A DNA stretch of 45,000 nt, taken from the NCBI GenBank assembly GCA_963575745.1, contig CAUYUJ010003022.1, positions 1 to 45,000 on the forward strand. The letters run 5' to 3'. The number at the start of each line of letters is the position of its first letter. Position 1 is the stretch's first letter. This document shows positions 1 to 10,924 of the stretch, in pieces. The stretch comes from Prorocentrum cordatum. Lineage: Eukaryota; Sar; Dinophyceae; Prorocentrales; Prorocentraceae. Made by a program: the position numbers and the translations under genes. The notes beneath the pieces are model-generated. The model searched no databases. It was not told the origin of the DNA and saw nothing but the letters and a program-made list of their open reading frames with translations.

Positions 1-404
1 GAAACTGTCGCCACTTTCGTGGGCTCCTGGGAGGCCCAGCGGATGTACGTCCAACGCTGATCACCTCGAGACCTCGCGGTGCCCTGGGGGCTGCGATTTG
101 CGAAACTGTCGCCACTTTCGTGGGCTCCTGGGAGGCCCAGCGGAGGTACGTCCAACGCGGATCACCTCGAGACCTCGCGGTGCCCTGGGGGCTGCGATCT
201 GCGAAACTGTCGCCACTTTCGTGGGCTCCTGGGAGGCCCAGCGGAGGTACGTCCAACGCGGATCACCTCGAGACCTCGCGGTGCCCTGGGGGCTGCGATC
301 TGCGAAACTGTCGCCGCTTTCGTGGGCTCCTGGGAGGCCCAGCAGAGGTACGTCTTACGCGTTGCCGCTGCTCTTCTTCCTGCGCTCTCCTGATTTTACT
401 GCTG
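1..404. repeat. 101-bp tandem repeat, about 3.5 copies, running off the left edge
   Basis: GAAACTGTCGCC recurs at 1, 102, 203 and 304, a strict 101-bp period. The unit includes TTTCGTGGGCTCCTGGGAGG and ACCTCGAGACCTCGCGGTG. Open frames here come from the repeat and are not genes. Confidence 0.95.
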
Positions 405-587
405 GGTGCTCTTCTTCCGCACTGCGGGTTTTTCAGCATGGCTGTCAGCATTGAGTGGTCCTGAGTGTAATCACCACATGTATAGAAAGGGTTGGGTACG
501 TTGCGGGGTAATTTTTTGTTCTGTCGCTTCCGCCCCTGGGGTCTCAGGGCTAGGTGGCCGTACACAACCGCCGGCCTCCGAAGGCAG
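360..587. repeat. Left arm of a degenerate inverted repeat around ZIP exon 1
   Basis: About 380-515 is the reverse complement of about 1395-1490: ACGTACCCAACCC in one arm, GGGTTGGGTACGT in the other. The 101-bp unit itself recurs inverted at 1493-1645. From about 516 to the exon 1 acceptor nothing else is recognised. Confidence 0.6.
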
Positions 588-704
588 TTCGCGGTCAAGG
601 TGGGCTACGACTCCTTCCGGGTCTGGTGCTACGGCCTGTTGACGTGCGTCACCACGGGCCTGGGCGCCGTCCCGTTCCTGTGGGCCCGCCCGAGCGACTT
701 AGAG
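588..704 (+). CDS. ZIP-family metal transporter, exon 1 (first membrane segment)
   Basis: Partial exon of a ZIP (zinc/iron-regulated transporter-like) gene, which would move divalent metal such as Zn2+ across a membrane. The reading WCYGLLTCVTTGLGAVPFLW matches the first ZIP membrane helix, where a T/A-T-G-L-G-A-L/V-P pattern is typical. The frame is closed downstream by a GAG repeat. I place the 5' edge after CAG at 585-587 and the 3' edge at GAG|GA (705), because both give phase 0 and fit the AG|G pattern of the other exons. Either edge could move by a few codons. No start codon or upstream exon was recognised, so the N-terminus probably lies left of the window. The exon stands alone: about 6.8 kb of repeats separate it from the next one. 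The family call rests on the joined exon set, not on this exon alone. Confidence 0.7.
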
Positions 705-713
705 GACCTGGGG

Positions 714-911
714 CGGAGGAGGAGGAGGAGGAGGAGGAGGAGGAGGAGGAGGAGGAGGAGGAGGAGGAGGAGGAGGAGGAGGAGGAGGAGGAGGAGGAGG
801 GGAAGGAGGAGGAGTGAGGAGGTGGAGGAGGAGGAGGAGGAGGAGGAGGGAGGAGGAGGAGGAGGAGGAGGGGGAGGAGGAGGAGGGGCGAGGAGAAGGG
901 GGAGGGGGAGG
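714..911 (+). repeat. (GAG)n trinucleotide array
   Basis: Almost pure GAG/GGA, beginning a few bases after the exon 1 donor. It gives stop-free frames on both strands that are not genes. Confidence 0.97.
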
Positions 912-1394
912 CGGTTCGATGTTGATTGATTCTGACCTCCTGGACGCGTCGAAGACGTCGTGGGGTCCTCGTCTTTCGGTGAGGTCGCAACGGGTACGAC
1001 GAGCCTGGGCGCGGAGACCCTCCGCAGCTCCTGCCATTGATGAAGAGGGCTCGCCGTCGGTGTCGCCGCTGGCGGGGCCCACTTGAGACAACGCCTGTCC
1101 AGCAACGGCCTCTTCCCGCGTTCCGCCGTGCCCCTATCTGCTCCAGGCGCGTCCCTCCCGTTGCCCGACTGGCGCCCGCGCCTGCTTCGGCTCGCTCGCG
1201 CCAGCTGCTTTCAGACGTCCAGCAGCGGCCTCGGGTTTGGACGGCATTCGCTGCTGGGCAGCGTCCCCTCTCCCCTGCTTTCTTTTCGTGTTGCGAGCCG
1301 AGTGGGCGAAGGCTGCGCTTCCCGTTCTTGCCCAGTCGGGTTGCGCGGCGGCGATCCCCACGATTGCGCATGCTGCATCGGTGGAGTGGAGCAG
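912..1394. other. Intronic unique sequence
   Basis: GC-rich sequence of intron 1 with no recognisable coding, RNA or repeat structure. Confidence 0.5.
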
Positions 1395-1645
1395 AAGAAC
1401 ACCCGAGACCCGAGACGTACCCAACCCCCTTTCCACGCGAGGCGACTATTTGTATGAACGCTCCATACAGAAGAACTCTTCGCCCCTCACCTCCGCCGTG
1501 CCTCCGACGATCCCACGAAAGAGGCGATTGTTGTGCAGTTCGCAGCCCACGGTGGGAGCCGCGAGGTGTCGAAGTGACCTGCGCTGCCCTCACATCCGCC
1601 GTGTCTCCCAGGATCCCACGACAGTGGCGACAGTTACGCAGTTCA
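1395..1645. repeat. Right arm of the inverted repeat around ZIP exon 1
   Basis: Reverse-complement relatives of both the 380-515 flank and the 101-bp unit. For example CCAGGATCCCACGACAGTGG (1609-1628) corresponds to the reverse complement of the CTCCTGGGAGG part of the array. Confidence 0.6.
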
Positions 1646-1979
1646 CACTAGGTCCCGTCTGGGTTCGCAGCTCTGGAACCATCGTGGAATCATGTGAGGG
1701 CCGCGTGTGGATTGTTTGGGTCGGGTTGGGCCGTCTGGGAAACCTCAGGGGCTGCGCCGGAACCCCAAACCATGCCAGGTGTAGGCCGCCAGACCCGGCC
1801 CTCGCGAGTTCGTCCAGGGGGTCGTGTGGGGCCGACGGAGGCCCCCGTCCAATGTCTGCTGGACCCCACAAGGGGTCGGCGGCGGATCATCTTCCTCCTT
1901 GCCTGGGCGGAGCCCCGCCACGAATCCTCGAGTCGCCTCCACGAAACAAGGCCACCTGTCCAGGGGGGCGGGCAGGGGG
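1646..1979. other. Intronic unique sequence
   Basis: No feature recognised; it leads into the GAT array. Confidence 0.5.
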
Positions 1980-2258
1980 ATGATGATGAGGATGATGATG
2001 ATGCTGATGATGATGCTGGTGGTGGTGGTGATGATGATGACGGCGATGATGATGCTGATGATGATGCTGATGATGATGATGATGCTGATGATGATGACGA
2101 TGACGATGATGATGATCAGGATGAGGATGATGATGATGCTGATGATGCTGGTGGTGGTAGTGATGATGATGATGAAGATGGTGGTGGTGGTGGTGATGAT
2201 GGTGGTGGTGATTGCTGGTGCTGATGATGATCAATACGTCGACCACGACAACCAGTAT

Positions 2259-2299
<41 letters not shown>

Positions 2300-2454
2300 G
2301 TGGTGCTGCTGCTGCTGCTGCTGATGATGATCACGAGCTTCATGATGATGAAGACGAGGAGGATGCTGCTGATGATGATGCTGATGATGATTATGATGAA
2401 TATGATGCTGATGCTGCTGATGATGATGAATGTGATGATGATGGTGCTGCTTAA

Positions 2455-2527
<73 letters not shown>
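1980..2527 (+). repeat. (GAT)n/(GCT)n degenerate trinucleotide array
   Basis: GATGAT blocks interrupted by GCT, GGT and GAC triplets, ending in a pure run (2454-2527). The apparent Asp-, Met- or His-rich proteins are artefacts of the 3-bp period. Confidence 0.95.
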
Positions 2528-2528
<1 letters not shown>

Positions 2529-2634
2529 CTGGCCGCTTCTTCCACTGCGCACAGTGTTTCGCTTTGCAGTGACTGGCATGGCTCACGCGAGATCTTACCC
2601 TACGCGGTTGAGCATCTGTGCCCGCGCAGGTTTT
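2521..2634 (+). repeat. Direct repeat flanking the LINE segment, left copy
   Basis: Starts CCACTGCGCACAGTGTTTCG and contains GGCATGGCTCACGCGAGA and TACGCGGTTGAGC. It matches 5317-5432 at clearly over 80% by eye. It is preceded by the GAT array. Confidence 0.8.
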
Positions 2635-2639
2635 CTGAG

Positions 2640-5316
2640 CCCAACGGAAACCATACATATGTTGGCCCTCCAGGAAGCTGCACAAGACCGAAGGCAGTAT
2701 TCATCAGGAGAGATGACCCTCCGTTCACACGCGCCCGAGTGTCAGCGCAGCTCACAGCAGCGTCTATGCGACATGCCCGCCAACCAGGCCCCAGCTCTGC
2801 CTGCGCGCGCGGATGCATTGACTGCCTCATGATCCAAATCCGATGGCCTGCAACGTGCGTCCTCCCGATGCTTCGATCCACGATGCTCCAAAGTTATTGA
2901 CTGCTGTCATGCCCACGGCTCCTACGGGCACTGCCCCTCAAGCGAAGTAAGGGATCAGCACGGAACTAATCTTTTCTAAAGCAGAGTCGCGTGCCGTGGT
3001 GTACAGCTCCAACTTTGCAGCCCAATGCCCGTAGCGATACGCAATACAGAACGCAATGCCAAGAGCAATAACAATTTAGATCGCTTTCACGATGAAACTG
3101 ACAGTGCGGATAACGTACTCGATTGGGGCGGAAGCGATTCAGGCCATGTCCTTGACGATTTCGAAGAGCGTGTCGATTCGCTTCTCCTCGGGCCTCTGGG
3201 GGGCCACCACGCCTTTGGGAACCTTGACGTTCGACCATTTCTCGTGGACCTTCTCCTTGAGCTCCTCCATCGTGCCTTTTTCCAGCTTGAACATGCGGCC
3301 ACACTCCGCCACGATGTAGGCGCGATGGCCGCCGTGAGTGTAGTGAGCGGCGTGGCAACTGACTGCGGCGACGGCGGGAAAGGATGCGGCAAGGCCGGCC
3401 GGGCCGCCGCTGCTTGCACGATAGCAGCACTCCCCGCCGCCGCTGAGGCGCCAGCCTGGACCGCGTTGGCGGCAACGGTTGAGGACAGCTGCGGGGCGGT
3501 CGCGTTTTCGATGATTTTGCCCTATCGCTCATACTCCTTGGTGCGGACAGCCTCCTCCTCGGACTCCACAAACTTCTTGTAGCTCTTGCTGTGCTTCAAG
3601 GGAAACCGCTCCGCAACCTTGACCTGGTCCTCCGAATCTGAACTGCTCGATCTGCTCGATCGATGCTTCTTCCTCCTGTTCTTCCAGGTACTGTCTCGAT
3701 CACGATCTCGATCGTGGTCGTTCTGCTTGGACTGCCAGGTCGGCGGCCAAGCACCGTGCCCACGAGATTGCCGCTGACCACGCCCGCCATGAGATTTGCC
3801 CAGCTCTAGCTGCTTCTGGCTGTGATACAATGACCTCACGGACCTTCGAGCCTGAACAAAAGCATGATAAGGGGGCATAGCATGGACCAACGGGCCAATC
3901 TATGAGACGGGAAATTGCAGCCTCAACAATTCCAACAGGAGTTCCATAACCACGACAAACTGCAGTCTACGAGCCAACTCCAATGAGACACACTTAGACT
4001 GTGTCCCCAACAACTGACCTCGAAGTCTCGCAATAGGCGTGGGCGACTGATCAAGCCATGGGAGCAGGTTACTCTTCTGCTTGGGTCCACGGCCGAACAT
4101 CCAAGCACGATTTGGGTTCTTGATCATGCGACCAGCCTTCTGGTCGACTACATGCATTTCTCGGTCACGCCAGTCGCATATACGGGGCTCGTCGGAACCA
4201 CCGCAACTGCGAACACAAGCGACAGGGGCTCAGAGTAAGCCAAGGCGAACGGGAACTTGACACAACCAACGCAATACGGATTCCAAAAACCAATGATGTC
4301 ATCAACGTATCGAAGCGAGACTATTGCCCGAATACATTGCCTTTCGGAGAGATCAGCGGGAAAACCTTGGACCGCGACTGCACCTTCAAATAATAGTACC
4401 TCCTCGTCGCCAATCCAACAAGCTCAGTGGCCCGGGAACTGAACGTGACTAGGTTTAAGACCATGGCAGCCCGTAAAGTTAGAGCGATGGGCCTCATAGA
4501 CAAGCAGAACCACCTGCGTGACCGCGCACCTTCCGAAGGCAGGCGATACCGAAACTTCAACCGCGCTGGATTTACATGTCCGCTGGGCCAAGTCCGAGTA
4601 CCTCCTGAAGAACCGTGCCCATGCAGGCCAAACCCGCGATGCCTGGCATGCCTCGAAGGCCTGGTCAACGGCAGCACTGACGACCGTCATGGACTTCATG
4701 GGGCACCCGCACCTGGAGCAGAATCCTGAATCGTTGGGCTCCAGACTCTTCAGCCCATCCTTTGACAACGGCACGGCGTCTTTCACATCAAACACCTCAT
4801 GCGTACATGAAGATACCTCGACAAGTGTGCGCACTCCTCGGGCTATCGTCCTCCAAGCTGCAGGACGCTGGTACTCGGACGGGAGCGCGCACCATTGTTG
4901 CCGAAACCACCGTTGGCGGCGAGGAACACTGCGAGCACGCTGAAGTCGACATAGTCCAGACGCGGCCAAGATCAGACATGTGGTAATTGAGTTTGCTTGT
5001 GTACGCACACCGCCTCAGTTGAGTGGTGTGAGAGCAACGCGTCAGCAGACACTGCTAAAGCTGCCGCAAGGCTCGCAATACCATCTGCTTTGATTCACGA
5101 GTCACACCATAAAACAATTTCGGGCAAGCTTGGTACCGAGGGACTTTCAAGACCAGGCCCAACCGCTGAGGTCCGCGATGGCGAAAGACGAAGTGATCAG
5201 GTGACGCATGGACATCTGTCGGACGTACGATATGTACACTGCCACGGTACCGAAACCTGGAGGACTGGAGCTCTCCGCGGGCCGTTGCCGTGGGGCCTGG
5301 TCACCGAGGAACTTGG
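2640..5316 (-). mobile_element. LINE-like element remnant between two ~115-bp direct repeats
   Basis: A segment of ordinary complexity dropped between GAT-type arrays. It carries the RT pseudogene and about 500 bases of noncoding sequence (2640-3138) beyond its last stop. It lies in intron 1 of the ZIP gene in the opposite orientation. The bounding direct repeats (2521-2634, 5317-5432) are too long to be ordinary target duplications. Confidence 0.65.
3139..5280 (-). pseudogene. Decayed non-LTR retrotransposon reverse transcriptase
   Basis: Minus-strand coding relic broken across all three frames. About 4650-4690 reads VVSAAVDQAFEAC, resembling RT motif A with the catalytic Asp position altered. 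At 4298-4309 the minus strand reads Y-V-D-D within SLRYVDDIIGF, the RT catalytic motif C. Downstream, 4157-3900 encodes a basic stretch with LLPWLDQ and ARLRGQLLG, then LLLELLRLQFPVS, the kind of C-terminal extension seen in dinoflagellate LINE-like proteins. It continues in the same frame through a TAG (3900-3902) to an RS-rich segment (3890-3525: DRDRDRDS, SSRSSSSDSEDQ). A second TAG follows (3522-3524), then at least one frameshift, then KLEKGTMEELKEKVHEKW, ending at TGA 3139-3141. Both stops are TAG, compatible with CAG decay. The 5' end near 5280 is approximate. It is not functional. Confidence 0.8.
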
Positions 5317-5432
5317 GATGATGTCAGGTAGTTTCTTTCCACTGCGCACAGTGTTTCGGTTTGCAGTGCTTGGCATGGCTCACGCGAGACCGAACCTTAC
5401 GCGGTTGAGCGTCTGTGCACGCGCGGGCTCCT
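5317..5432 (+). repeat. Direct repeat flanking the LINE segment, right copy
   Basis: Partner of 2521-2634, followed at once by a second GAT array. The mirror-like layout (array, repeat, LINE, repeat, array) suggests duplication of a boundary sequence or insertion into one long array. Confidence 0.8.
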
Positions 5433-5439
5433 GAAAGAA

Positions 5440-6121
5440 TAGAGATGATGATGCCAATGATGATGATGCTGATGGTGATGGTGCTGATGGTAGTGGTGGT
5501 GGTGATGATGCATATGATGCTGACGATGATGGTTATGATGCTGACTTTGATGATGGTGATGGCGGTGGTGGCGAGGACCACGATGATGACGATGCTAATG
5601 ACGATGATGAGGATATGATGGCGGTGATGATGCTGATGCTGATGCTTATGGTGCTGATGATGATGCTGGTGGTGGTGGTGACGACGATGACGATGACAGG
5701 GATGATGATTTTGATTGTGATGGGCATGATGATGGTCACGCTGATGCTGGTGATGTTGGTGGTGATGAATGGGAGGGGGGGAGCAGACCTGGGATGGTGA
5801 TGGTGAAGGTGATGGTGATGACGATTACGATGATGCTGCTGATGATGATGACGATGATGATGGCGCGGATGACGATGACGATGATGACGATGATGCTGAT
5901 ATGATGATGCTGCTGATGCTTCGGATGGTTATGATGATGCTGATTCTGCTGATGCTGATGCTGATGATGATGATGCGGATGAGGGTGGTGGTGGTGGTGA
6001 TGATGACGACGGTGACGATGCCGATGATGCTGCCGCTGATGCTGATGATGCTGCTGCTGCTGATAATGATGATGCTGATGCTGATGCTGATGCTGATGCT
6101 GATGATGATGATGATGATGAA

Positions 6122-6180
<59 letters not shown>

Positions 6181-6455
6181 CGTCAGTGACGGTGATGTTG
6201 CTGAGGATGAGGCTGATGCTGGTAATTCTGACGATGGTGATCGTGGTGGTGATGAGGAGGGGGAGTGGGGCAGACTGGGAGGATGATGACAATGGTGATG
6301 GTGATGGTGATGATGATGACGATGATGATGATGATGATTCTGATGACGATGATGGTGATGATGACCATGATGAGGCTGATGATGATGCTGGGGGGGGGGG
6401 ATGAGGATGATGATGATTATGATGATAGGTTATGTGATGATGCCAAGGATGATGT

Positions 6456-6495
<40 letters not shown>

Positions 6496-6635
6496 ACGAT
6501 CATGATGATTGACGATGATGATGATGAGGATGCTGATGATGACGATGATGCTGCTGATGATTATGCTGATGATGGAGGATGATGATTGATTGATGTTGAT
6601 GATGATGATGAGGATGAGGATGAGGCTGAGGATGA
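5440..6635 (+). repeat. (GAT)n degenerate trinucleotide array
   Basis: Long GAT array with GCT, GGT and GAC variants, longest pure block about 6103-6180. Two embedded copies of a GAGGGGGNGNGGGCAGAC-like interruption lie at 5771-5790 and 6256-6275. Confidence 0.95.
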
Positions 6636-7195
6636 GGATGAAGAGGAGGAGGAGGAGGAGAAGGAGGAGGACGAGGACTAGGAGGAGGAGGAGGAGGAAA
6701 ATGAGGAGGAAGAAACAACTATGGAGGACACTGATACGGGGACGGGGGGCACACAGCGGGAGCAGAGGAGGAGGAGGAGGAGGAGGAGGAGGAGGAGGAG
6801 GAGGGAGGAGGAGGAGGAGGAGGTAGGAGGAAGAGGGAAGGCGAGGAGGAGCAGGAGGAGGAGCAGGAGGAGGAGGAGGAGGAGGAGGAGCAGGAGGAAG
6901 AGGAAGAGAATGAGGAAGAGGATAAAGAGGAGGAGGAGGAGGAGGCGGAGGAGGAGGAGGAGGAGGAGGAGGAGGAGGAGGAGGAAGAAGAATAATAACA
7001 ATAAGAAGAAACATACAAATAATAATCATAATACGAATCATAATAATACTAATAAGAAGAATAAGAATAATAAGAACAATCATCATAATACTACTAAGAT
7101 TAATAATACTAAGAACAATCGTAATAATCATACTAATAATAAGAGGAACAGGAGGAGGAGGAGGGGAGGCGGAGGAGGAGGATGAGGAGGATGAG
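6636..7195 (+). repeat. (GAG)n array with an (AAT/AAG)-rich core
   Basis: GAG/GGA blocks at 6640-6710, 6766-6985 and 7145-7195 enclose an A+T-rich degenerate AAT/AAG/AAC trinucleotide tract (6985-7143). The same GAG-AAT-GAG arrangement recurs at 28790-29560. Confidence 0.93.
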
Positions 7196-7500
7196 GAGTA
7201 GGATAGGGCAAAATATTGGTTTGCTCGGAGTTTGTTTTGTTTTTTTTTGTTTCTGACGCAGGGATCACTTTTCAGGGCTCGACGGTACCAATCGTTTGTT
7301 GGAAGTAGGTATTCTGGGATTCCCAGACTCCAGTCCACTTCAGGCGCCTTCATATCTCAGGAGTCGAACTCTTCCAGGGGCGTGCGGGGACCCAGTCTGT
7401 TTTCAACGTCTTCATGCTCCATGTCTCTACCCACATCTTCCGAACTAGGGGTGTCCTTACCATGCGCTCCTTTGCCCCCTCTCTTCGGCCGCCGCCCGAG
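7196..7500 (+). other. 3' end of ZIP intron 1
   Basis: Unique sequence ending in a pyrimidine-rich stretch (CCTTTGCCCCCTCTCTTCGG) before the CCCGAG acceptor. Confidence 0.5.
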
Positions 7501-7749
7501 GAGAAAACGCTGGCGCTCGCCAACACGGCAGCGGGTGGCACGATGCTCTCGGCCTCCGTCAGCATGCTGCTGGAGGCGCACGAGCACTCCGGCGCGTACG
7601 ATTGGCAGATATTGGCGGGGCTGCTGGTCGGGGTTGTCTTCATCCGTGCCAGCGAGCATCTTTCAGGGGGTGCGAGCGAAGACGGGGAAGACGAGGCCGA
7701 TGTGGCCGTCCTGCACCAGGCGTTCATGGACCGTCGGCACATGCGAAAG
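7501..7749 (+). CDS. ZIP-family metal transporter, exon 2 (membrane segments 2 and 3)
   Basis: Encodes 83 residues. NTAAGGTMLSASVSMLLEA matches ZIP helix 2 (family pattern A-A-G-x-M-L-x-A-S-x-x-x-L-L-x-E). WQILAGLLVGVVFI fits helix 3. An acidic, cytosol-like stretch, GASEDGEDEADVAVLHQAFM, takes the place of the variable loop before helix 4. The acceptor is CCCGAG|GAG at 7500 and the donor is AAAG|GC at 7750, a GC donor of the kind common in dinoflagellates. Both edges are phase 0, so the frame runs directly into exon 3 as MRK|ALLIF. Stop-free sequence continues past 7749 to 8286, but nothing there resembles the family. The plant At3g08650-type transporter has the same order: TG-L-GA-P helix, AAG helix, then an HS..EG helix. 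Confidence 0.8.
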
Positions 7750-8282
7750 GCCCGGGAGCAAACAGCGAAGCACGGGGCCCGCAGGTGGCACACCACCACC
7801 TGGAGGCCAGGAAGGCGTATACACCATGCAAGGCCCAAGATGGCCCTGCCCTGGCCAGGCAAGGTGGGTGGTTTATCGATGCCTTTCGCGGGCATGGAGC
7901 AGCAGTGGTCGTCGCCTGGGAAAGCGGCCCCCACGCATGCGTCGGAGGTTGCCAGAGGCGATCCTGGCCCAAGGTGCCCCCAGCCTTTCGCGCCAGCCTG
8001 GGGCCCCTGGTGCCCTCTGGACCTCGTGAGGGGGTGCGGTAGGCTCGTGTCGTGTCGACTGGCGGCGACCCCGCCGGCGGCGGTCAGCGTGGAACGCCAC
8101 GGGCGACCCAGAATTCGTTCGATGTGGAACGATTTGGGCGGTTCGGAAGTGGCCGATCGTTCGAGGCTGAACGATCTCCGCGGTGTCGGGAGCCAACGCC
8201 GAAGTCGGCACGTCACGGACCTGACGTGCTCTGGAGACCGTCCGCCCCTGGAAACGCCAGGGTCACCTCGGGGCCAGCAGGG
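7750..8282 (+). other. 5' part of ZIP intron 2
   Basis: Begins with the GC donor. The sequence is unique and no other feature was recognised, although one frame stays open to 8286. Confidence 0.5.
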
Positions 8283-8506
8283 TTGAGTCGGGCCTGTCCC
8301 TCTGCAGGGGGGATATTCCAAAATAGTCCAAACATAGTCTGGGGAGTCTTTTTTGAATATTTTTGGGCATCTTTTGGGTATTTTTACCTAACAGCGAAGA
8401 CTGATAGGTTTCTAGTAGGGTCAAAAGAGAGCATCATGACGCCCCAGGGGGTCTGGGCGCGATCTGGGGGAGGATGCCGGGGACTCTTTTTTTAGCCAAC
8501 AGTTAC

Positions 8507-8935
8507 ACACTTCGTGGTCTTCGAGGTCCCAGAACTCCATTCCCGGGCCGCATTCTGAATGCCCGGAGCCAACTGTAGGCCACTTCGTGCTCTTCGAGTT
8601 CCCAGAACTCCATTCCCAGACCGCATTTCGAATGCCCAGAGCCAATTGTAGGCCACTTCGTGCTCTTTCGAGTTCCCAGAACTCCATTCCTGAGCATGGT
8701 TTTGAATGCCCGGAGCCAACTGTAGGCCACTTCGTGTCTTCGAGTTCCCAGAACTCCATTCCCGGGCCACATTTTGAATGCCCAGAGCCATCTGTAGGCC
8801 ACTTCGTGGTCTTCGAGTTCCCCGAACTCCATTCCTGAGCATGATTTTGAATGCCCAGAGCCAACTGTAGGCCACTTCGTGTTCTTCGAATTCCTAGAAC
8901 TCCGTTCCCGGGCCACATTTTGAATGCTGAGGCAG
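8507..8935. repeat. 73-bp tandem array in TIR element 1, module 1
   Basis: CACTTCGTG recurs at 8581, 8654, 8728, 8800 and 8873. Units contain a hairpin-forming pair, for example GGGCAT...ATGCCC in later copies, separated by GATTTTGA. Confidence 0.93.
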
Positions 8936-10605
8936 GCTGATGCTGAGGCTGAGGCAGGCTGAGGCTGAGGCAGGCTGAGGCTGAGGCCGAGGCTGAAGGC
9001 AGACTGATGCTGAGGCTGAAGCAGGCTGTGCTGGAGGTGAGGCGTGAGGGAGGTGAGGAGGGTGCTTCTGAGGCAGGCTGATGCTGAGGCTGAGGCAGGC
9101 TGAGGCTGAGGCAGGCTGAGGCTGAGGCCGAGGCTGAAGGCAGACTGATGCTGAGGCTGAAGCAGGCTGAGGCTGGGCTGAGGTGCGGGCAGAGACTGAG
9201 GTCGAGGCTGAGGCAGGCTGAGCTGAGGCAGGCTGAGGCTGAGGCTGAGGCTATGCTGCCGGTGAGGTGTAGCCGGAGTGGTGAGGGAGGCATAAAGGCA
9301 GGACTGAGGCAGAGGTGAAGCAGGCTGAGGTGCGGCATGGGGTTAAATAATCCCCTGTTGTGTGTGTTGTGTGTGTGTGTGTGGGGTTATAAATAATATT
9401 ATATGGGCCCCCCCGAGGCGGCTGAGGCTGAGGCTGATGCAGGCTGAGGCTGAGGCGGATGCAGGCTGAGGCTGCGGCAGGCTGAGGCTGAGGCAGAGGC
9501 TGAAGGCAGACTGAGGCTGAGGCTGAAGCAGGCTGAGGCTGAGGCTGAGGCAGGCTGAGGCTGAGGCTGAGGCAGGCTGAGATGAGGCAGGCTGAGGCCG
9601 AGGCCGAGGCAGCAGGCAGACTGAGGCTGAGGCTGAAGCAGGCTGAGGCTGAGGCAGGTGCGGGGGGGGCTGACTGAGGATGAGGTTGAAGGTAGTAATG
9701 ATTCGAATGACACGAGGCTGAGGTTGAAGGAGGCTGCGGCTGATGGCAGCGGCAGGCTGAGGCTGGGCTGATGCAGGCGATGCTGAGGCAGGTGAGGTGA
9801 GGACTGAGGTGATGCAGGCTGAGGCTGAGGCAGGCGGAGGCTGAGGCGTGGCTGAAGGCAGGACTGATGCTGAGGCTGAGGCAGGCTGAGCTTGAGGCTG
9901 AGGCAGGCTGAGGCTGAGGCTGAGGCAGGGTGATGCTGAGGCAGGCTGAGGCTGAGGCTGAGGCTGAGGCAGGCTGAGGCTGCGGCTGGCTGAGGCTGAG
10001 GCTGAGGCTGAAGGCAGACTGAGGCTGAGGCTGAAGCAGGCTAAGGCTGAGGCTGAGGCAGGCTGAGGCTGAGGCTGAGGCAGGCTGATGCTGAGGCAGG
10101 CTGAGGCTGAGGCCGAGGCTGATGCAGGGTGAGGCTGAGGCAGGCTGAGGCTGAGGCCGAGGCTGGCAGACTGATGCTGAGGCTGAAGCAGGCTGAGGCT
10201 GAGGCTGAGGCAGGCTGAGGCTGAGGCAGGCTGAGGCTGAGGCTGAGGCAGGCTGAGGCTGAGGCTGAGGCAGGCTGATGCTGAGGCAGGCTGAGGCTGA
10301 GGCTGAGGCTGATGCAGGCTGAGGCTGTGGCAGCCTGAGGCTGACGCCGAGGCTGAAGGCAGACTGAGGCTGAGGCTGAAGCAGGCTGAGGCTGAGGCTG
10401 AGGCAGGCTGAGGCTGAGGCAGGCTGAGGCTGAGGCTGAGGCAGGCTGAGGCTGAGGCTGAGGCCTGCAGGGTGAGGGCTGAGGCAGGCTGATGGCTGAG
10501 CCGAGGCCGAGCTTGGAAGGCAGACTGAGGCTGTGGCTGATGGCAGGCTGAGGCTGAGGCAGGCTGAGGTGAGCTGAGGCCGGCTGAGGTGAGGCTGAGG
10601 TGAGG
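8936..10605. repeat. GAGGCT hexamer-based array, module 1
   Basis: Variants of GAGGCTGAGGCAGGCT with interruptions, including a CA/GT-rich break at 9355-9385 and GGGCCCCCCCGAGG at 9403. It reads as Ser/Ala/Gln/Pro repeats on the minus strand, an artefact of the six-base period. Confidence 0.95.
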
Positions 10606-10772
10606 CTGTGACTGTGCCGACTGCGATGCGTTGCATGCTGCATGCGACTGTCATGCGAATGCGACTACGACTGCGAGTACAGCAGAATTCTACAATGGGT
10701 TCTCATCTGAATCTTAGGGGTATGCTTCCAGATCATTGTCCTACAACATCGAGTTAGGTTGCTTTGGGGATA
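10606..10772. repeat. Conserved tail of the TIR element module (copy 1)
   Basis: Starts CTGTGACTG, contains AGCAGAATTCTACAA, GGTTCTCATCTGAATCTTA and ATGCTTCCAGAT, and ends GTTAGGTTGCTTTGGGGATA. Related tails lie at 12798-12956, 19090-19248 and about 20767-20914. Confidence 0.9.
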
Positions 10773-10924
10773 CATTTGAGGCATTTATAAAGCGAAAACT
10801 GATAGGTTTCTAGTAGGGTCAAAAGAAAACATCATGACTCCCGAAGGGGGTCTGGGCGGGATCCGGACAGGGTGCCCCGGGACCCCCCGGGAAACCGGGG
10901 ACTCCTTTTTTAGCCAACAATAAC
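10773..10924. other. Internal module junction and head of module 2
   Basis: The tail runs directly into AGCGAAAACTGATAGGTTTC without any terminal inverted repeat, which defines element 1 as a dimer. Confidence 0.75.

Noticed and set aside
1887-2685. Poly-His, poly-Asp, poly-Met and poly-Ile proteins
   Set aside because: All are phase readings of one GAT trinucleotide array.
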